Shown here: piece by piece, positions 1 through 10,023 of the stretch
How the letters are laid out: each line of letters starts with the position of its first letter
Numbering within the stretch: the stretch's first letter is position 1
Assembly: GCF_010093595.1 (NCBI RefSeq)
Contig: NW_022985437.1
Coordinates: 955,380 to 1,019,379 of the forward strand
Reading direction: 5' to 3'
From: Mytilinidion resinicola
Lineage: Eukaryota > Ascomycota > Dothideomycetes > Mytilinidiales > Mytilinidiaceae
DNA length: 64,000 nucleotides
The notes under the pieces: generated by a model
Databases searched by the model: none
Seen by the model: only the letters and a program-made list of their open reading frames with translations
Told to the model about the DNA's origin: nothing
Made by a program: the position numbers and the translations under genes

Positions 1-415
1 ATAAGACGGAACCAGCATCGATGAAATAGCACAGCGAGCGTGGAGAAGAAAGGAAGGCGACGGGGCCGGCGAGCATCCGCAGTACGTAGCCTAGTAGTCC
101 TCGCGGCGTTCCTGGCAGCAAGTCCGGCACCCATTTGGAAGGCCGCCGAGATCACGTGCACGTGCGCTAGAGCGAACGGGGCCTGGCGCTGTCTCGTAAA
201 TGCAGGCGTCATTGCGGCTGCGAAGATTCCGGCGTCGCATTTCTCGGACCACTCGTCGACTCTCTGCCGCACATCAAAAGGGCCCTTCTACTGTCCAAGT
301 CGCCGGGAAGTGTCAATCTTTCTTGTCGTCCCTACCGAGGAGCAGACCACTTTATTTTTCTTTGTATCAGCGCCCCTTTTCAGCGTCCTCATTTACGCGT
401 TGACCCCTGTAAACA
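1..415. other. Upstream region of ERG24, no gene seen
   Basis: No credible coding exon is seen. Open frames here lack splice context and family resemblance. The stretch runs from the window edge to the ERG24 start and is best read as its promoter and leader. It carries a double E-box, listed separately. A gene ending before the window edge cannot be excluded. Confidence 0.6.
151..164. promoter_or_regulatory. Tandem E-box ATCACGTGCACGTG upstream of ERG24
   Basis: Two CACGTG cores share bases in ATCACGTGCACGTG, about 250 bp upstream of the ERG24 start codon. CACGTG-type sites are bound by bHLH factors, and fungal SREBP-type bHLH factors control ergosterol genes. The link to sterol regulation is an inference from position and motif only. 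Confidence 0.35.
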
Positions 416-1988
416 ATGCCTCCCAAACGCAAGACCCAGGTTGCCGTAGAAGAGCCATATCCCTACGAGTTCTTCGGGCCGTAAGCATATGAAGCTCCGG
501 TCCTTTGAACCCCAGATCGCTAACGGTCCTTAGACCAGGAGCACTAGCCGTCTCTTTAGGCCTCCCGCTCGTCTGCTATGTACTTGCATTCTCCTGCAAT
601 GGCGTCTCTGGATGCCCCGCCCCTGCTCTTCTGCATCCGTCAACTTTGACTTTGGAGACATTGAAGCAACAGGTCGCCTGGCCGGGCTTCTCAGGTCTGC
701 TCAACACCAAGACTGTCATCGCTACGTTTGGGTACTACTTGCTCAACCTCACCCTCTATGCATTGCTCCCGGCCTCTGAGGTCGACGGGACCGAGCTGGT
801 GTCAGGAGGACGTCTCAAGTATCGCTTCAATGGTATGGCATACAAGTCACATGACTAGACTCAAACTAATGAACTATAGCCTTCTCCTCGTCCATCTTTG
901 TCATGGTCATTTTGGCAGCGGGCACTGTCGTTGAGGGCGCAGATTTCGCCGTCTGGACTTTCATCTCCGAAAACTACATCCAGCTCCTCACCACCAATGT
1001 CTTGATAGCGTTCTTCCTCGCGGTATATGTCTACGTCGCCTCTTTCTCTGTCCGCATGCCTAACAAGGATATGCGCGAACTTGCAGAAGCCGGCCACAGT
1101 GGCAACATCATCTACGACTGGTTCAAGGGCCGCGAGCTCAATCCTCGCATCACTCTTCCTCTATTTGGCGAGGTCGATATCAAGTCCTTCATGGAACTTC
1201 GGCCGGGGCTACTTGGCTGGATCATTCTCGACTGCGCCTTCATTGCCCAGCAATACCGCACGTTCGGCTACATCACCGACAGTATCTTGTTCGTCACCTT
1301 TGCTCAGGCGTTATATGTTTTCGACTCCTTCTACATGGAGGCAGCTATCTTGACCACCATGGATATCACCACCGACGGCTTCGGCTTCATGCTGTCATTC
1401 GGCGACCTGGCCTGGCTCCCATTCACCTACTCGGTGCAGACCCGTTATCTCGCACACTACCCTCTCGAGCTTGGCTGGTGGCTCGGTCCTATTCTGGCCG
1501 TACAAGGTCTCGGTTACGTCATGTTCCGCTCCGTCAACAATGAGAAGAATCGTTTCCGAACCAACCCCAAGGACCCCAAAATCAGCCATCTGAAGTACAT
1601 CCAGACCGAGGTCGGCTCCAAACTGCTGATTACGGGTTGGTGGGGCCGTGCACGCCACATCAACTATCTCGCTGACTGGTTCATGAGCTGGGCGTTCGTA
1701 CTTCCAACGGGCATTGCTGGCTACGTTATTAAGAGTGCATTGAAAGAACCGATCACAGCGACCCAATCGACTGCTATTTTCGACCGCCAAATTACTGGAA
1801 GATATAGGGTTCAAGCTGATGCCGAGGGCTGGGGCATGCTGATCAGTTACTTCTTCATCTTGTACTTCGCCGTCTTGCTGATTCACCGGGAAAGGAGGGA
1901 CGACGAAAAGTGCAGGAGGAAATACGGAAAGGATTGGGAGAAGTACTGCGAGATTGTGCCGTACAGGATCGTTCCTGGTATCTACTAG
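416..1988 (+). CDS. erg24: Delta(14)-sterol reductase (C-14 sterol reductase)
   Basis: This enzyme reduces the C14-C15 double bond left after lanosterol/eburicol demethylation in ergosterol synthesis, using NADPH in the ER membrane. Three exons fit: 416-480, 534-832 and 880-1988, giving 490 residues, normal for the family. The start MPPKRKTQ follows a purine-rich AAACA context. The protein is hydrophobic with many membrane segments. Both ERG4/ERG24 family signatures are visible: YDWFKGRELNPR near residue 199 and LIHRERRDDEKCRRKYG near residue 455. The membrane-proximal GDLAWLPFTYS block and the C-terminal PYRIVPGIY ending are typical. The exons join in frame (phases 2 and 1) with GTAAGC and GTATGG donors. 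Azole-independent antifungals of the morpholine class target this family. Identification is secure; only the exact start is inferred. Confidence 0.95.
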
Positions 1989-2438
1989 CTGTGGACCAAC
2001 TCCTCGCCGTCAGGCGTGTATTATAAGTATGTGTAATATTCACCAGGTGGAGAAAGCCCATCACAGTCGGAGAGTAATGAGGAGGTAGTAGTTTGAATAA
2101 ATCTGATAATGTCAGGATGAGAACTGGGTTCTCGGTGAGCGCACTTGATATCAACAGCCTTTTCATCCTTGAAGCTGTTCGACTACTCTTGGTACTAAAA
2201 TATGACGTATGTCTAAAACCGCGATCGTCGTCCACAAATATGCAATTTAGTGTGGAATTCAGGACTCAAGTCCGAGTGTTCGTAGGCCGAGGATCGGGCG
2301 CCTTGGTCTATATGCAAAGTCTGGTAAGGGCCTATAGAGGTGCTTCGATTAGCTAAAAAGAAAAACATCTTCCGTCGACCCTTTCAATACATTTCCTCCT
2401 GAAAATACGGTTCCTTATACTTTTAGACTCGACCAGGC
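1989..2438. other. Intergenic, nothing recognised
   Basis: This is the spacer between the ERG24 stop and the C-terminal end of the broken GH5 gene. The two converge. No gene, repeat or RNA was recognised; the 3' ends of both transcripts probably lie here. Confidence 0.5.
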
Positions 2439-3178
2439 TCAAATATCATTGGTTTTGATACCAACAGGAACAGCCTCTCCTCTCGCCGGCGTAGGGTAGT
2501 TTTTGCGGACGGTATAGTTGTCGAAGGGACTAAATGTAAGGCCCAGCTCGAATCCATTACGTGACTAAAAAAACAAGAAGATAAAAAAGGGGAAGTCTGC
2601 TCATCCTGGACACGTCCACTCATATAGGTCTGATTGACAATCCTCGTGATCTGGCGCTCCGTGGGCCAATCAGGCGGATACTGGTCCTCGAGGTCGAATA
2701 CACCCTATCAATATACTCGCAAAGTGGGCTGATAACCTCCTCAACCTCCGCGGATGGGTATCGACCCCAAGCATCCAGCTGAAGATCAGGTACGCGCTTC
2801 AGCCGTCCCGTAATCGTCTTCATGTATTTGGACTCTGGGTTCGTGTGGACCATGCCTTGCACGCCGATGTCTTTGTACAGCCAGATGTTCCAGTGGCTCT
2901 TGTACCTGTCGTAGATGTCGAGCTGTGCACCGAGGACGTCGTAGCGGGCCGCGTTGATCTCGTTAGCCTTGGGTTCGAGTACTGGGTTTGCGTAGACGGG
3001 GCCGAATTCGCCGTTCCAGATGGGGGTCTTGAATTTGTACATTGTTTCTGCTTTCTTGAATAGTTGAAGCTTGAGGGCGTTCTTTTGATGCTAGGCGCCC
3101 AGTCCTGCGCCGCGTAGAATGATGGGTTGGCCATGCCCATCAACGATTAGCTCGCCGTCAGCCTTCAGGATGCCAGCT
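2439..3178 (-). pseudogene. Broken GH5-type glycoside hydrolase (cellulase/exoglucanase family)
   Basis: Read on the minus strand, the remnant starts with ILKADGELIVDGHGQPIIL and LRGAGLGA near 3175-3095, the usual N-terminal strand of fungal GH5 glucanases, and then hits a TAG. Immediately after comes a block with PIWNGEFGPVYA (about 3035-3000), which in intact proteins lies several hundred residues later and holds the second catalytic Glu. The middle of the catalytic barrel, including the first catalytic Glu, is therefore missing. A second lesion lies near 2695: after EYIDRV the frame shifts by one base, continuing as FDLEDQYPPDW and ITRIVNQTYMSG. A further readable piece (GFELGLTFSPFDNYTV) ends at a TGA at 2439-2441. 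Deletion, stop and frameshift together make function very unlikely. GH5 is assigned from remembered motifs. Confidence 0.8.
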
Positions 3179-3179
3179 A

Positions 3180-3896
3180 ATGATTGTAGTGGTTTGTCCT
3201 ACGGGGCCGAATAGCAAGCCTGGCGAGAACGTTTGCCCCATCATTTACGGGAAGGTGTTATCTTAAGCATGAGCTACCCAGGTATCGGGTACAACGGGGC
3301 TCTAAGCGCGGTGCCACGATGTAATTCAAGCTAAAATCGATATAGGTATTTCATTGGATGGACGATTAGGGGGCTTCGGCGATCGTCAAGCAGATTCATT
3401 GCATCGCGTCTATCAAGTACATGTTGACTGTTGATAATTCTTTCGTTACTTTTCCTCTCTTTCGTGCCAGCTATACACAGACGCCCTTCGATAAGATACA
3501 TGAGGCGCATAGTGCAAAGCCTATGGTCACCTTTACTAGCCTCAACTCTTAACACCTATATTGCCTTCGTCTTGCGCGACCCTTCGGGGATCTCTTATGA
3601 TTAAAGAAAGTTGGGAACTCAACTCGTATAGATGCTGTTCTTCATCTTCCCAGCTCTAGGATTTTCTTTTTGTCTCTTCCGCTCCTCTAGGGGTCTCCGC
3701 AGTCAATACCCAGGTAGAGCGTGCTTGTTCTCCATTTCTTATAAGGCTTTAGTACGGCTTTTATTTTAATTACTTTGAAACTGTATAAACCTCTCTAGGG
3801 CATACGTGCTCTCCTTTGCACCTATTCTTAAAAGTTTCGACTGAAGTAGTGCTTTGACCCAGAACCTTGCTGTCTCATTTACTGAATGGTACTTAC
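3180..3896. other. Intergenic, nothing recognised
   Basis: About 700 bp between the decayed 5' end of the GH5 relic and the 3' end of the Ras-like gene. It is relatively AT-rich, with many stops in all frames. No repeat, RNA or exon was recognised. Confidence 0.5.
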
Positions 3897-4639
3897 TTAC
3901 TTGCGCCTTGCACTCTCTAGTTTCAGCCATCCTTGAAACCTCTGCCAGAACCTATCCCCATATTTTCCACTCACGTCTGTTAGATCTTCGTTTCCATCCT
4001 TCAGTGCCAGCACTCGCAGCCTCTCCCTCTCCGCCAGCACTACCTTGGCAACATCGTCCACAAGTTCCTCCACCCCGATCCTCTCCTTCGCCGAACACTC
4101 CCGATACATCGCACCCACTTTGGCTGCAACCTGCATGCCCTTTTCCACGCTAATTTCGCGTTCCTCGACTGGAATATCCGCTTTCGCACCAACGATCACG
4201 ACATGACGGCAGCGATCCGCGCTATCTAAGAAGCGTTGAATGGCCGGATAGTTGTTCACAAGCTTGACTAGCGTTTCTCGATTTCCCACATCAAAAACAA
4301 GCATGAGCACATCTGAGTGAGTGGTTGTAGCTCTGAACAAATCATTGAGCGCCTCTTCGCTTGAAGCCCATCCACCCTGGATCTTGTCGATATCGATCAA
4401 GCAGTGCTCACCAGCGACAATGCGTTGTTTTCTCGGACGCATACCGAAGGGATCATATTGGGGTCCTGCAGAGTAAAAGGACCAGACGAACCGGTAGTAT
4501 GGCACATCAGCAATGCTTGGGGTGTGGCAAAATGGCGAGATTCGAAGCTTACGCCCTCAACAATGCACCTCTTGCCCGTATTCGGCACACCGAGAACCGC
4601 GATTTGAATTTCTTTCAGTTTTGTAGCCCCTGAAGCCAT
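3897..4639 (-). CDS. Divergent Ras-like small GTPase
   Basis: The likely structure is exon 1 4569-4639 and exon 2 3897-4515, giving 229 residues. With a donor at AG|GTGCAT and an acceptor at CCCCAAG, the joined codon is Ser and completes a P-loop GVPNTGKS near residues 17-24. Without that intron the P-loop would read GKR, so the splice is supported by function as well as frame. The following block resembles Ras switch I (QYDPFGMRPRKQRIVAGEHCL). The usual DTAGQE is replaced by DIDKIQGG, NKxD reads AKAD (VIVGAKADIP), while ECSAK is kept. There is no CaaX box; the tail ends ESARRK. These changes suggest altered nucleotide binding and no prenyl anchor. It is clearly Ras-superfamily by layout, but its pathway is unknown. 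The intron has no clear branch point, so the join needs RNA support. Confidence 0.65.
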
Positions 4640-5184
4640 AGGTGCCCATGAGCATTTGATAACAGTGTCAGAGAAATACCGGCATGTGACGAAAATGGCG
4701 TCTGCCGGGATGATCCTTTGTTGTAGATGATAGACGTACAGGCTCTGTGAAACTCAGGAAAGATGAGAGTTATGTGGAATCGGACATTTTGATTTATGGA
4801 AACGTTGCATGATGATATAGATTGAGCATTGCGGCACAGCAAATGACTTGTCCAGGCGGGGTCATGAGAGAGACACAGCCACAGAACTAGCCACACATTC
4901 AAAGTTAGTACTATCCAATGCGCACGTGTTGATTTCTGACCAACCCCGATCACTTAAGTTATATTCGATCACGTGACCTTAACCGTGAGACGATGATGGC
5001 GAGTACCATGGTTCAAAGTGGAACTTTGCCGTGTACCCTTCTTTGCTACTGTTAAACAAGCCTCAACACACTTTCCGCAACCTGAACGAGGTGCAATTCT
5101 ACCCTTTTGAACGACCTAAAAGCTTGCTAAGCCACCTCAGACGACGCCATCTACCACCCACACAAGGTATATCGACGTACCGGT
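4640..5184. other. Divergent intergenic region with CACGTG sites
   Basis: Lies between the Ras-like gene (minus) and the broken DUF3669-type gene (plus). Two E-box cores occur near 4922 (GCACGTGT) and 4970 (ATCACGTGAC). No gene or repeat was recognised. Confidence 0.45.
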
Positions 5185-6291
5185 ATGTCACAAATACTTG
5201 AAGAAGAAGCTTTAGTGGGTCTGCCGCTAGCACAAATCCTGAGCCGATGCCTGTCAATTTGTTCTACCCTTGTGTCAACTTCCTCGTTCGCCGCTCAACA
5301 GCAACTCCACAGCCTACCCCAAGCTCTCGAGCATATTGGCGAAGGGCTCCAAGCTGTATGCTACGGTCTCATCGGCACAGACAAAGTCTACAAACGGGCT
5401 CACGACGGGAGCAACAATACGGAAAATAACACTGAGAACGTAGCTACTGAGTACGAAAGCTATCAACAGCTCCGCAAAGCTTGGAACAGATTCCCAGATA
5501 TTATGGAACTCGTTGAACTGCCCAAAGCGTTCCACTTTGTCACCCCCAGTACCCATTTAGGGCAAGAATGGTCGCAAAAGAACGAGAACTTGTTTCCTTC
5601 CGCCCACCAAAAGGTCACAAGTTGTTCTCATTTTGGAGCGAATCCTACCCCTCCCACGGATAGTACGGCACTCGCTCATCGACGAATAGCTACCCAATCA
5701 ACACTCCGACCACGCTCTCGTCCTTAAATCCTCCAAGTTCCAGAAGCAGTGCTTGGCTAGAGTCTTCCTTGGCGAGCGCACAAAATCCGCAGAAAGCGTC
5801 CTCCAACGTCCTACCCAAAGAACCCGCGGTCTTTACTTTGCCAAACTTCCCCTTCTACGTAGACATGATGGAGACGCTAGGGCTCGATCTTGACGTATTT
5901 GCGCAGGCTTTGGCCAGGGCACATGCGGTGATACATTGGGCCGCAAGGCTTGACGGGGACGATATCGAGTTTGTTCTGGGTACTTCCATCACCTCTTCGG
6001 GTCAAGGAAGCGTCCAGAATCGGGCGGTTAAGTTGTATGTTCTGGATTTTGGGCGTTGTCAGCCGATTAAGTTGGATGAGGATGGGTGCGGCACTGATTA
6101 CGAACGCGCCGTATACCCCCCGGCCTTCAATGAAGAACGCGAAGGACCAGCAATTGTGGAATATCTTTAGAAGCCACTATCTCCTCCATAGCGATACAAT
6201 ACTCGCAGCGGTAGGGATGACCGGGTCTGAGCTACCTCAACAGGTTATTGAAAAGGTTGAGCAGTGGTATCAGGATATGGAGGAGTATTGA
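5185..6291 (+). pseudogene. DUF3669-type gene, disabled by several frameshifts and a stop
   Basis: The pieces match, in order, the fungal DUF3669 (often labelled zinc-finger protein) layout, but sit in different frames. Frame 1 from 5185 holds the N-terminal helical part. Frame 2 near 5610-5690 continues with VVLILERILPLPRIVRHSLIDE and then an in-frame TAG, after which the same frame carries QCLARVFLGERTK. Frame 3 from about 5825 gives LPNFPFYVDMMETLGLDLD and the HWAARLDGDDIEFVLG core with YVLDFGRCQPI. Frame 1 from about 6090 gives PYTPRPSMKNAKDQQLWNIF and the C-terminus at 6291. Three frame changes and one stop cannot be removed by introns, as the junctions lack splice signals and no residues are missing. 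The family call rests on remembered motifs; the decay is directly visible. Confidence 0.72.
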
Positions 6292-7279
6292 GTACACCAC
6301 TAGGTCTTACGTTTGGGCATATAGAGATACCACTGCTGAGGCTACAATCTTGCTCGGTCGCTCGGTTGATGCCACTGTAAGGAGTGGCCCAGCCAGCAGA
6401 TAGCCAGTCAATCAAACGGCAGCCTGATCTCCACTTCATTAAACTTGACGTTGTATTTAGAGTTCTAGAATAATACATTGCATGGATATGCCACTGCTGA
6501 AGGCTTGCCTCTTGCTTGCTCGACATCGCTGTGAGGGGTGGACTGGCTCGTGGATATCCAGTCAGTCAAGAGGTAGCCTGAACTCCACTGCACTGACATT
6601 CATATCCTATCTAGAATCCTCAAAGCCTGTAGAGGTATCCCGAGCAGTGACGAATGGGTGTGCCTAGCTTTTCGCCAAGGCGCATCAGATAGAGTACAGC
6701 ATGATCTTCTCGTGGGTTCGAGAAATGGTGACGAAAAGCGCCGATGTGACAAACGTTTGCTCTTTGACTAGATAGAGAGAAAACGAATGCAATGGGGATG
6801 ATACTAAGAATGTCTCAGAAGGAGGTGAATAAGTAGACTCATATTCCTACATATACCAGTAGAAACCTCGGACGTAGGCGATCTGAAGCCCGTTCGGCAC
6901 TAGCTCAATCCCTGAGGGACCACGTTCTGATCATATATCAGCATTAAACTTGATCGTATAGACCTTTCAGCCAACGATCTCGCGATCTTTTTTGCGGTAG
7001 AAACTTACCGTTGCATACCAGAGGAAAGAATCGGTAAAAAAAACACTGTCCATTCACCTCTCGCCTCCAATCCGACGCCCCTATCGCGACTCAACCTACC
7101 CGCTTTCATCACGAAAGTCCAGTCAGACAACTTGTAAACAATGCAAGATGTCTGCCTACCCGCCAGATTCACTCTGAAGACCATTCTAGTGACCGTTCTG
7201 GCGCCTTTAAATACAGCCTCGCAAACACCCTCCGGTTCTTTTCCTTCCACCACGCACACTTGCTCCCGATGCCACCACT
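6292..7279. other. Intergenic with a diverged tandem duplication
   Basis: Apart from the duplicated segment at 6326-6616 (listed separately) nothing was recognised. The last few hundred bases are pyrimidine-rich stretches upstream of the 7280 start and are presumably its promoter and leader. Confidence 0.45.
6326..6616. repeat. Diverged tandem duplication, two copies
   Basis: Copy A (about 6326-6470) and copy B (about 6485-6616) align along their length. Both start GATA(C/TG)CCACTGCTGA, share AGTCA(A/G)TCAA and AGCCTGA, and end TCTAGAA. They differ at many positions and by small gaps, so this is an old duplication. No coding frame is shared. Confidence 0.6.
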
Positions 7280-8902
7280 ATGGCATCCACCACCATGCCC
7301 AGCCTCAAGCACCCGCGCAGCGACCATAGCCCCCAGTCGGGCAAGAGGCGACGCCTTGCCGGTCGCAACCTCGAAGAGAAGCCAGCCTTGCTGGATATAT
7401 CCATGGAGGAGCTATCTAAGAGGCATGTCCCGCTATGCGCTGCACTAACATAGCCTCGTCAAGACGAACTTTCTTATACCAACTCTTGCTGACCGTTTGT
7501 AGACTTTCGAAGCTGCGTATCGCGGAACCCGATCCTCTCGACATATCAATCGACAAGCTCTCTGAGAGGCAGGTCTCGCCATACACTGCACTCTTCCTTG
7601 ATGATTAACACAGCTTGCTCTCTCCCAGCTCTTGCTAATCGCTCATAGGCTGTCGAATTTGCATTTGGTGGAACCAGAGCGCGCCAGCCCCATCATCCCG
7701 GATGATTGTCCAGAGCAGACTGTTGTCACGGGGTTCTTGTATGAACTGAGCGCGTACGTAAATTGGCAAAATGTGATGAGTGATAAGTGACAGGAAACAG
7801 GAGTCGACCTGCTACCTACCAGTTCGCGAAGTTCCCAACGCACGATGCTGGAGTCGTGTACGGATTTGGCGGCTACAATTGCCCATCCACTCCATCAGCT
7901 ACTGGGACAGGTGTTGGGAACCAGAGCCAGTCGGGGTCGAACACTTCGGCACCCACGGAGGATGGCGACCTGTATCCCTCTCGATATAGGGTATATCGAG
8001 GCCTGGGAAAGCGACGTCGAGACATCTTCGAAATCCAACAAGGCCCAGGGTTGCCCCTAGCCAAACGACAGGTCACGACCTGGAACCATGTCCGCCGGCT
8101 ATTCCTTTCCCAGTTTCCACAAGTTCCCGTTTCTCGCAAGAGGGTCCTGCGCGATGAGGCAGAGCTGAAGGAGGTTGAAGAAGTCCAACGTCGGGTCAAG
8201 AGGCGGGCGACTTACAAAGACAACGTGAAGACTTTCTCGACCTTGATGCATCGCGTTCCGCAAGAGGTTCGCGACATGATCTTTGCCAACGTCGTCCGCG
8301 AACCTAACGGACTTCGTTATGACCCCAGCAGCAACACTGTTCTCAGTCGGAACGGGTCGAAGCGGACGACCGTGCTAGAGAAGATCAGCCCTACCATCTC
8401 GCGGCAATCCCGCAACGTGCACCTGAAGACAAATCAGATCACGTTTCCGAATATCTTCGCGTATAGGAAGGCAATGGAAGAGATGCCGCAGGACCAGAAG
8501 GAATCCCTCCGGCACATCAAGGTCTACGGCAACTGGGCTGAGCCGTACTGGCGCGAATTTCTGGTGGTTGGCGGCCGCAACGTGGTGCGCACTGGTATCG
8601 ATGAGCTGCTCCAGCTCTATAACACTCTGCCGGCATTGAAGTCAATCACAATGGTCATCCACGCTTGGAACTGGGGAACCCGGCGAGAGTTCGACGATTC
8701 ATCCAGAATCGCCGAAATCCTCACAGAGCTGCGAGGAAAGGGAGAACTTCCAAGCCGAAAGAAGCTCGCGATAGTTCCTCTCATTGGCGACGAACCCGAA
8801 ATTCCCTACACCTGTTGGGGGGACAATTCTGTGAAGGTTGACGAGGAGACCGAAAAGGAGATGGTTGCGGCAGCCAAGAAATGGGTCCGGAACGAGGATT
8901 AG
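7280..8902 (+). CDS. Orphan protein with F-box-like/2EXR-like segment; duplicated exon unit and GC-AG introns
   Basis: Four exons fit: 7280-7422, 7503-7568, 7649-7753 and 7801-8902, giving 471 residues. Introns 1 and 2 start GCATGT and GCAGGT after AG, good GC-AG donors. The GT four bases further on would put the next exon into a stop in both cases. Exon 2 repeats the end of exon 1 (LLDISMEELSKR versus PLDISIDKLSER), and introns 1 and 2 resemble each other (gctgcact core), so an exon-intron unit was duplicated. Exon 3 starts LSNLHLVEPERA, a third related start. The large last exon is basic and contains HRVPQEVRDMIFANVV, which resembles the short hydrophobic start found in F-box or 2EXR-type fungal proteins. 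No enzyme motif is visible. The gene product is unknown to me and is probably lineage-restricted. Confidence 0.7.
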
Positions 8903-10023
8903 GAGACCTTGCGAAAGCCTTCTTGAAGTCACAATGCCATCGGGAGGATACACGGCCAAAGCTTTCTACGCCTCGACGTAGCTAGCGAAACGAACCCACA
9001 CTCCCATCCTGAAAGGCACCACATCCACTACCGTTGTCACGACTGAAACAGCTGGATGCAACCGCTCATTCTTGGAAAGCAAGGATAAGCTACACCAAAC
9101 ACCCTCGGAAAGGAAGGAAAACCTATGCGAAAAACCCATGGGGCTTGGGCCGATCGTGTGCTAGAAGCTTCGCATTGTTGTGCGTCTGTCTAACTGTACT
9201 AGACGCAACCTTGAAAGAAAGAGTGAAGCGACTCAAAAAGCCACTGGTTGCGGAAGTGAGTGAGATTTTGCATCACAATCGGCGGCTGGTAGAGTCGAAC
9301 GTTGGAAATATTCAAGACGCGTGCATCCATTTGGACGCTTGTGTTTTCGAGAGTATGCTGTACTGGGCTTTTGATTACGAGGATTTATGTCTTTCGCATC
9401 TGTGTTTGAGATTTGGCATTTGCGTTCGAGATCTTGTATTTGCGTTCGAGATCTTGTATTTGCGTTCGAGATTTCGCTTTGCGATTGAGATTTTGTTTGA
9501 GTACGACAATGTATTGAGTATTGATGAAATCCTTATACGAGTATTTCAGAGACCCACACGTGCTTTGAAAAGGTGAAGCATAGAAGATTGTTACTTGCCT
9601 CTGGTGCACAAGAACCTTCAAGGAATCAGTCTTATGTATTGGCAGTGTAATGCGGTTTCAGTATTGCATTTGATGGTCGCAGCTTCTACAAAGCCTTGCA
9701 TTGGTATGTCTTCAGCTGGTATCCTCTTTGCAAGACTTGAACGTCTCTCAGAATGGAATATTGATCCAGGGAGCGTTCAGGAGACCTTTCCAACACACTT
9801 CGTCGACTACTTGCGGGATTTGACTGAACAGTCAGCTTGACCTAGTGGATGAAGACTCGTGTCCCCTGCACTGCAATAGGTGACCTACCATAATCCGAGT
9901 ATTCTAGGGCCTGGACCTGAACGGCGGTTGAAGAGTTGTGTTTCTGACTAGCATCTCGAGTGAACCCAGTGGTCTAAAGGCGACTTGTGGGTTCGTGAAG
10001 AGTTCGGTGCCGTTTGGCGGTTT
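8903..10023. other. Intergenic with a 20-bp tandem repeat, no convincing gene
   Basis: Open frames at 9034-9576 and 9595-9840 lack splice context and resemble no family. The first runs through a non-triplet tandem repeat. I treat the stretch as non-coding, with low certainty for 9595-9840. Confidence 0.4.
9401..9499. repeat. 20-bp tandem repeat, about five copies
   Basis: The unit TGCGTTCGAGATCTTGTATT is repeated exactly at 9421-9460. Diverged copies precede it (9401-9420) and follow it (9461 onward). The period of 20 is not a multiple of three, which argues against coding. Confidence 0.85.

Noticed and set aside
4550..4639. Ras-like P-loop read as GKR, implying a dead nucleotide site
   Set aside because: That reading ignores a likely intron. 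Splicing at AG|GTGCAT to the CCCCAAG acceptor gives GKS and keeps the frame.
9034..9576. 180-codon open frame upstream of YAE1
   Set aside because: It runs through a 20-bp tandem repeat whose period is not a multiple of three and has no recognisable domain.
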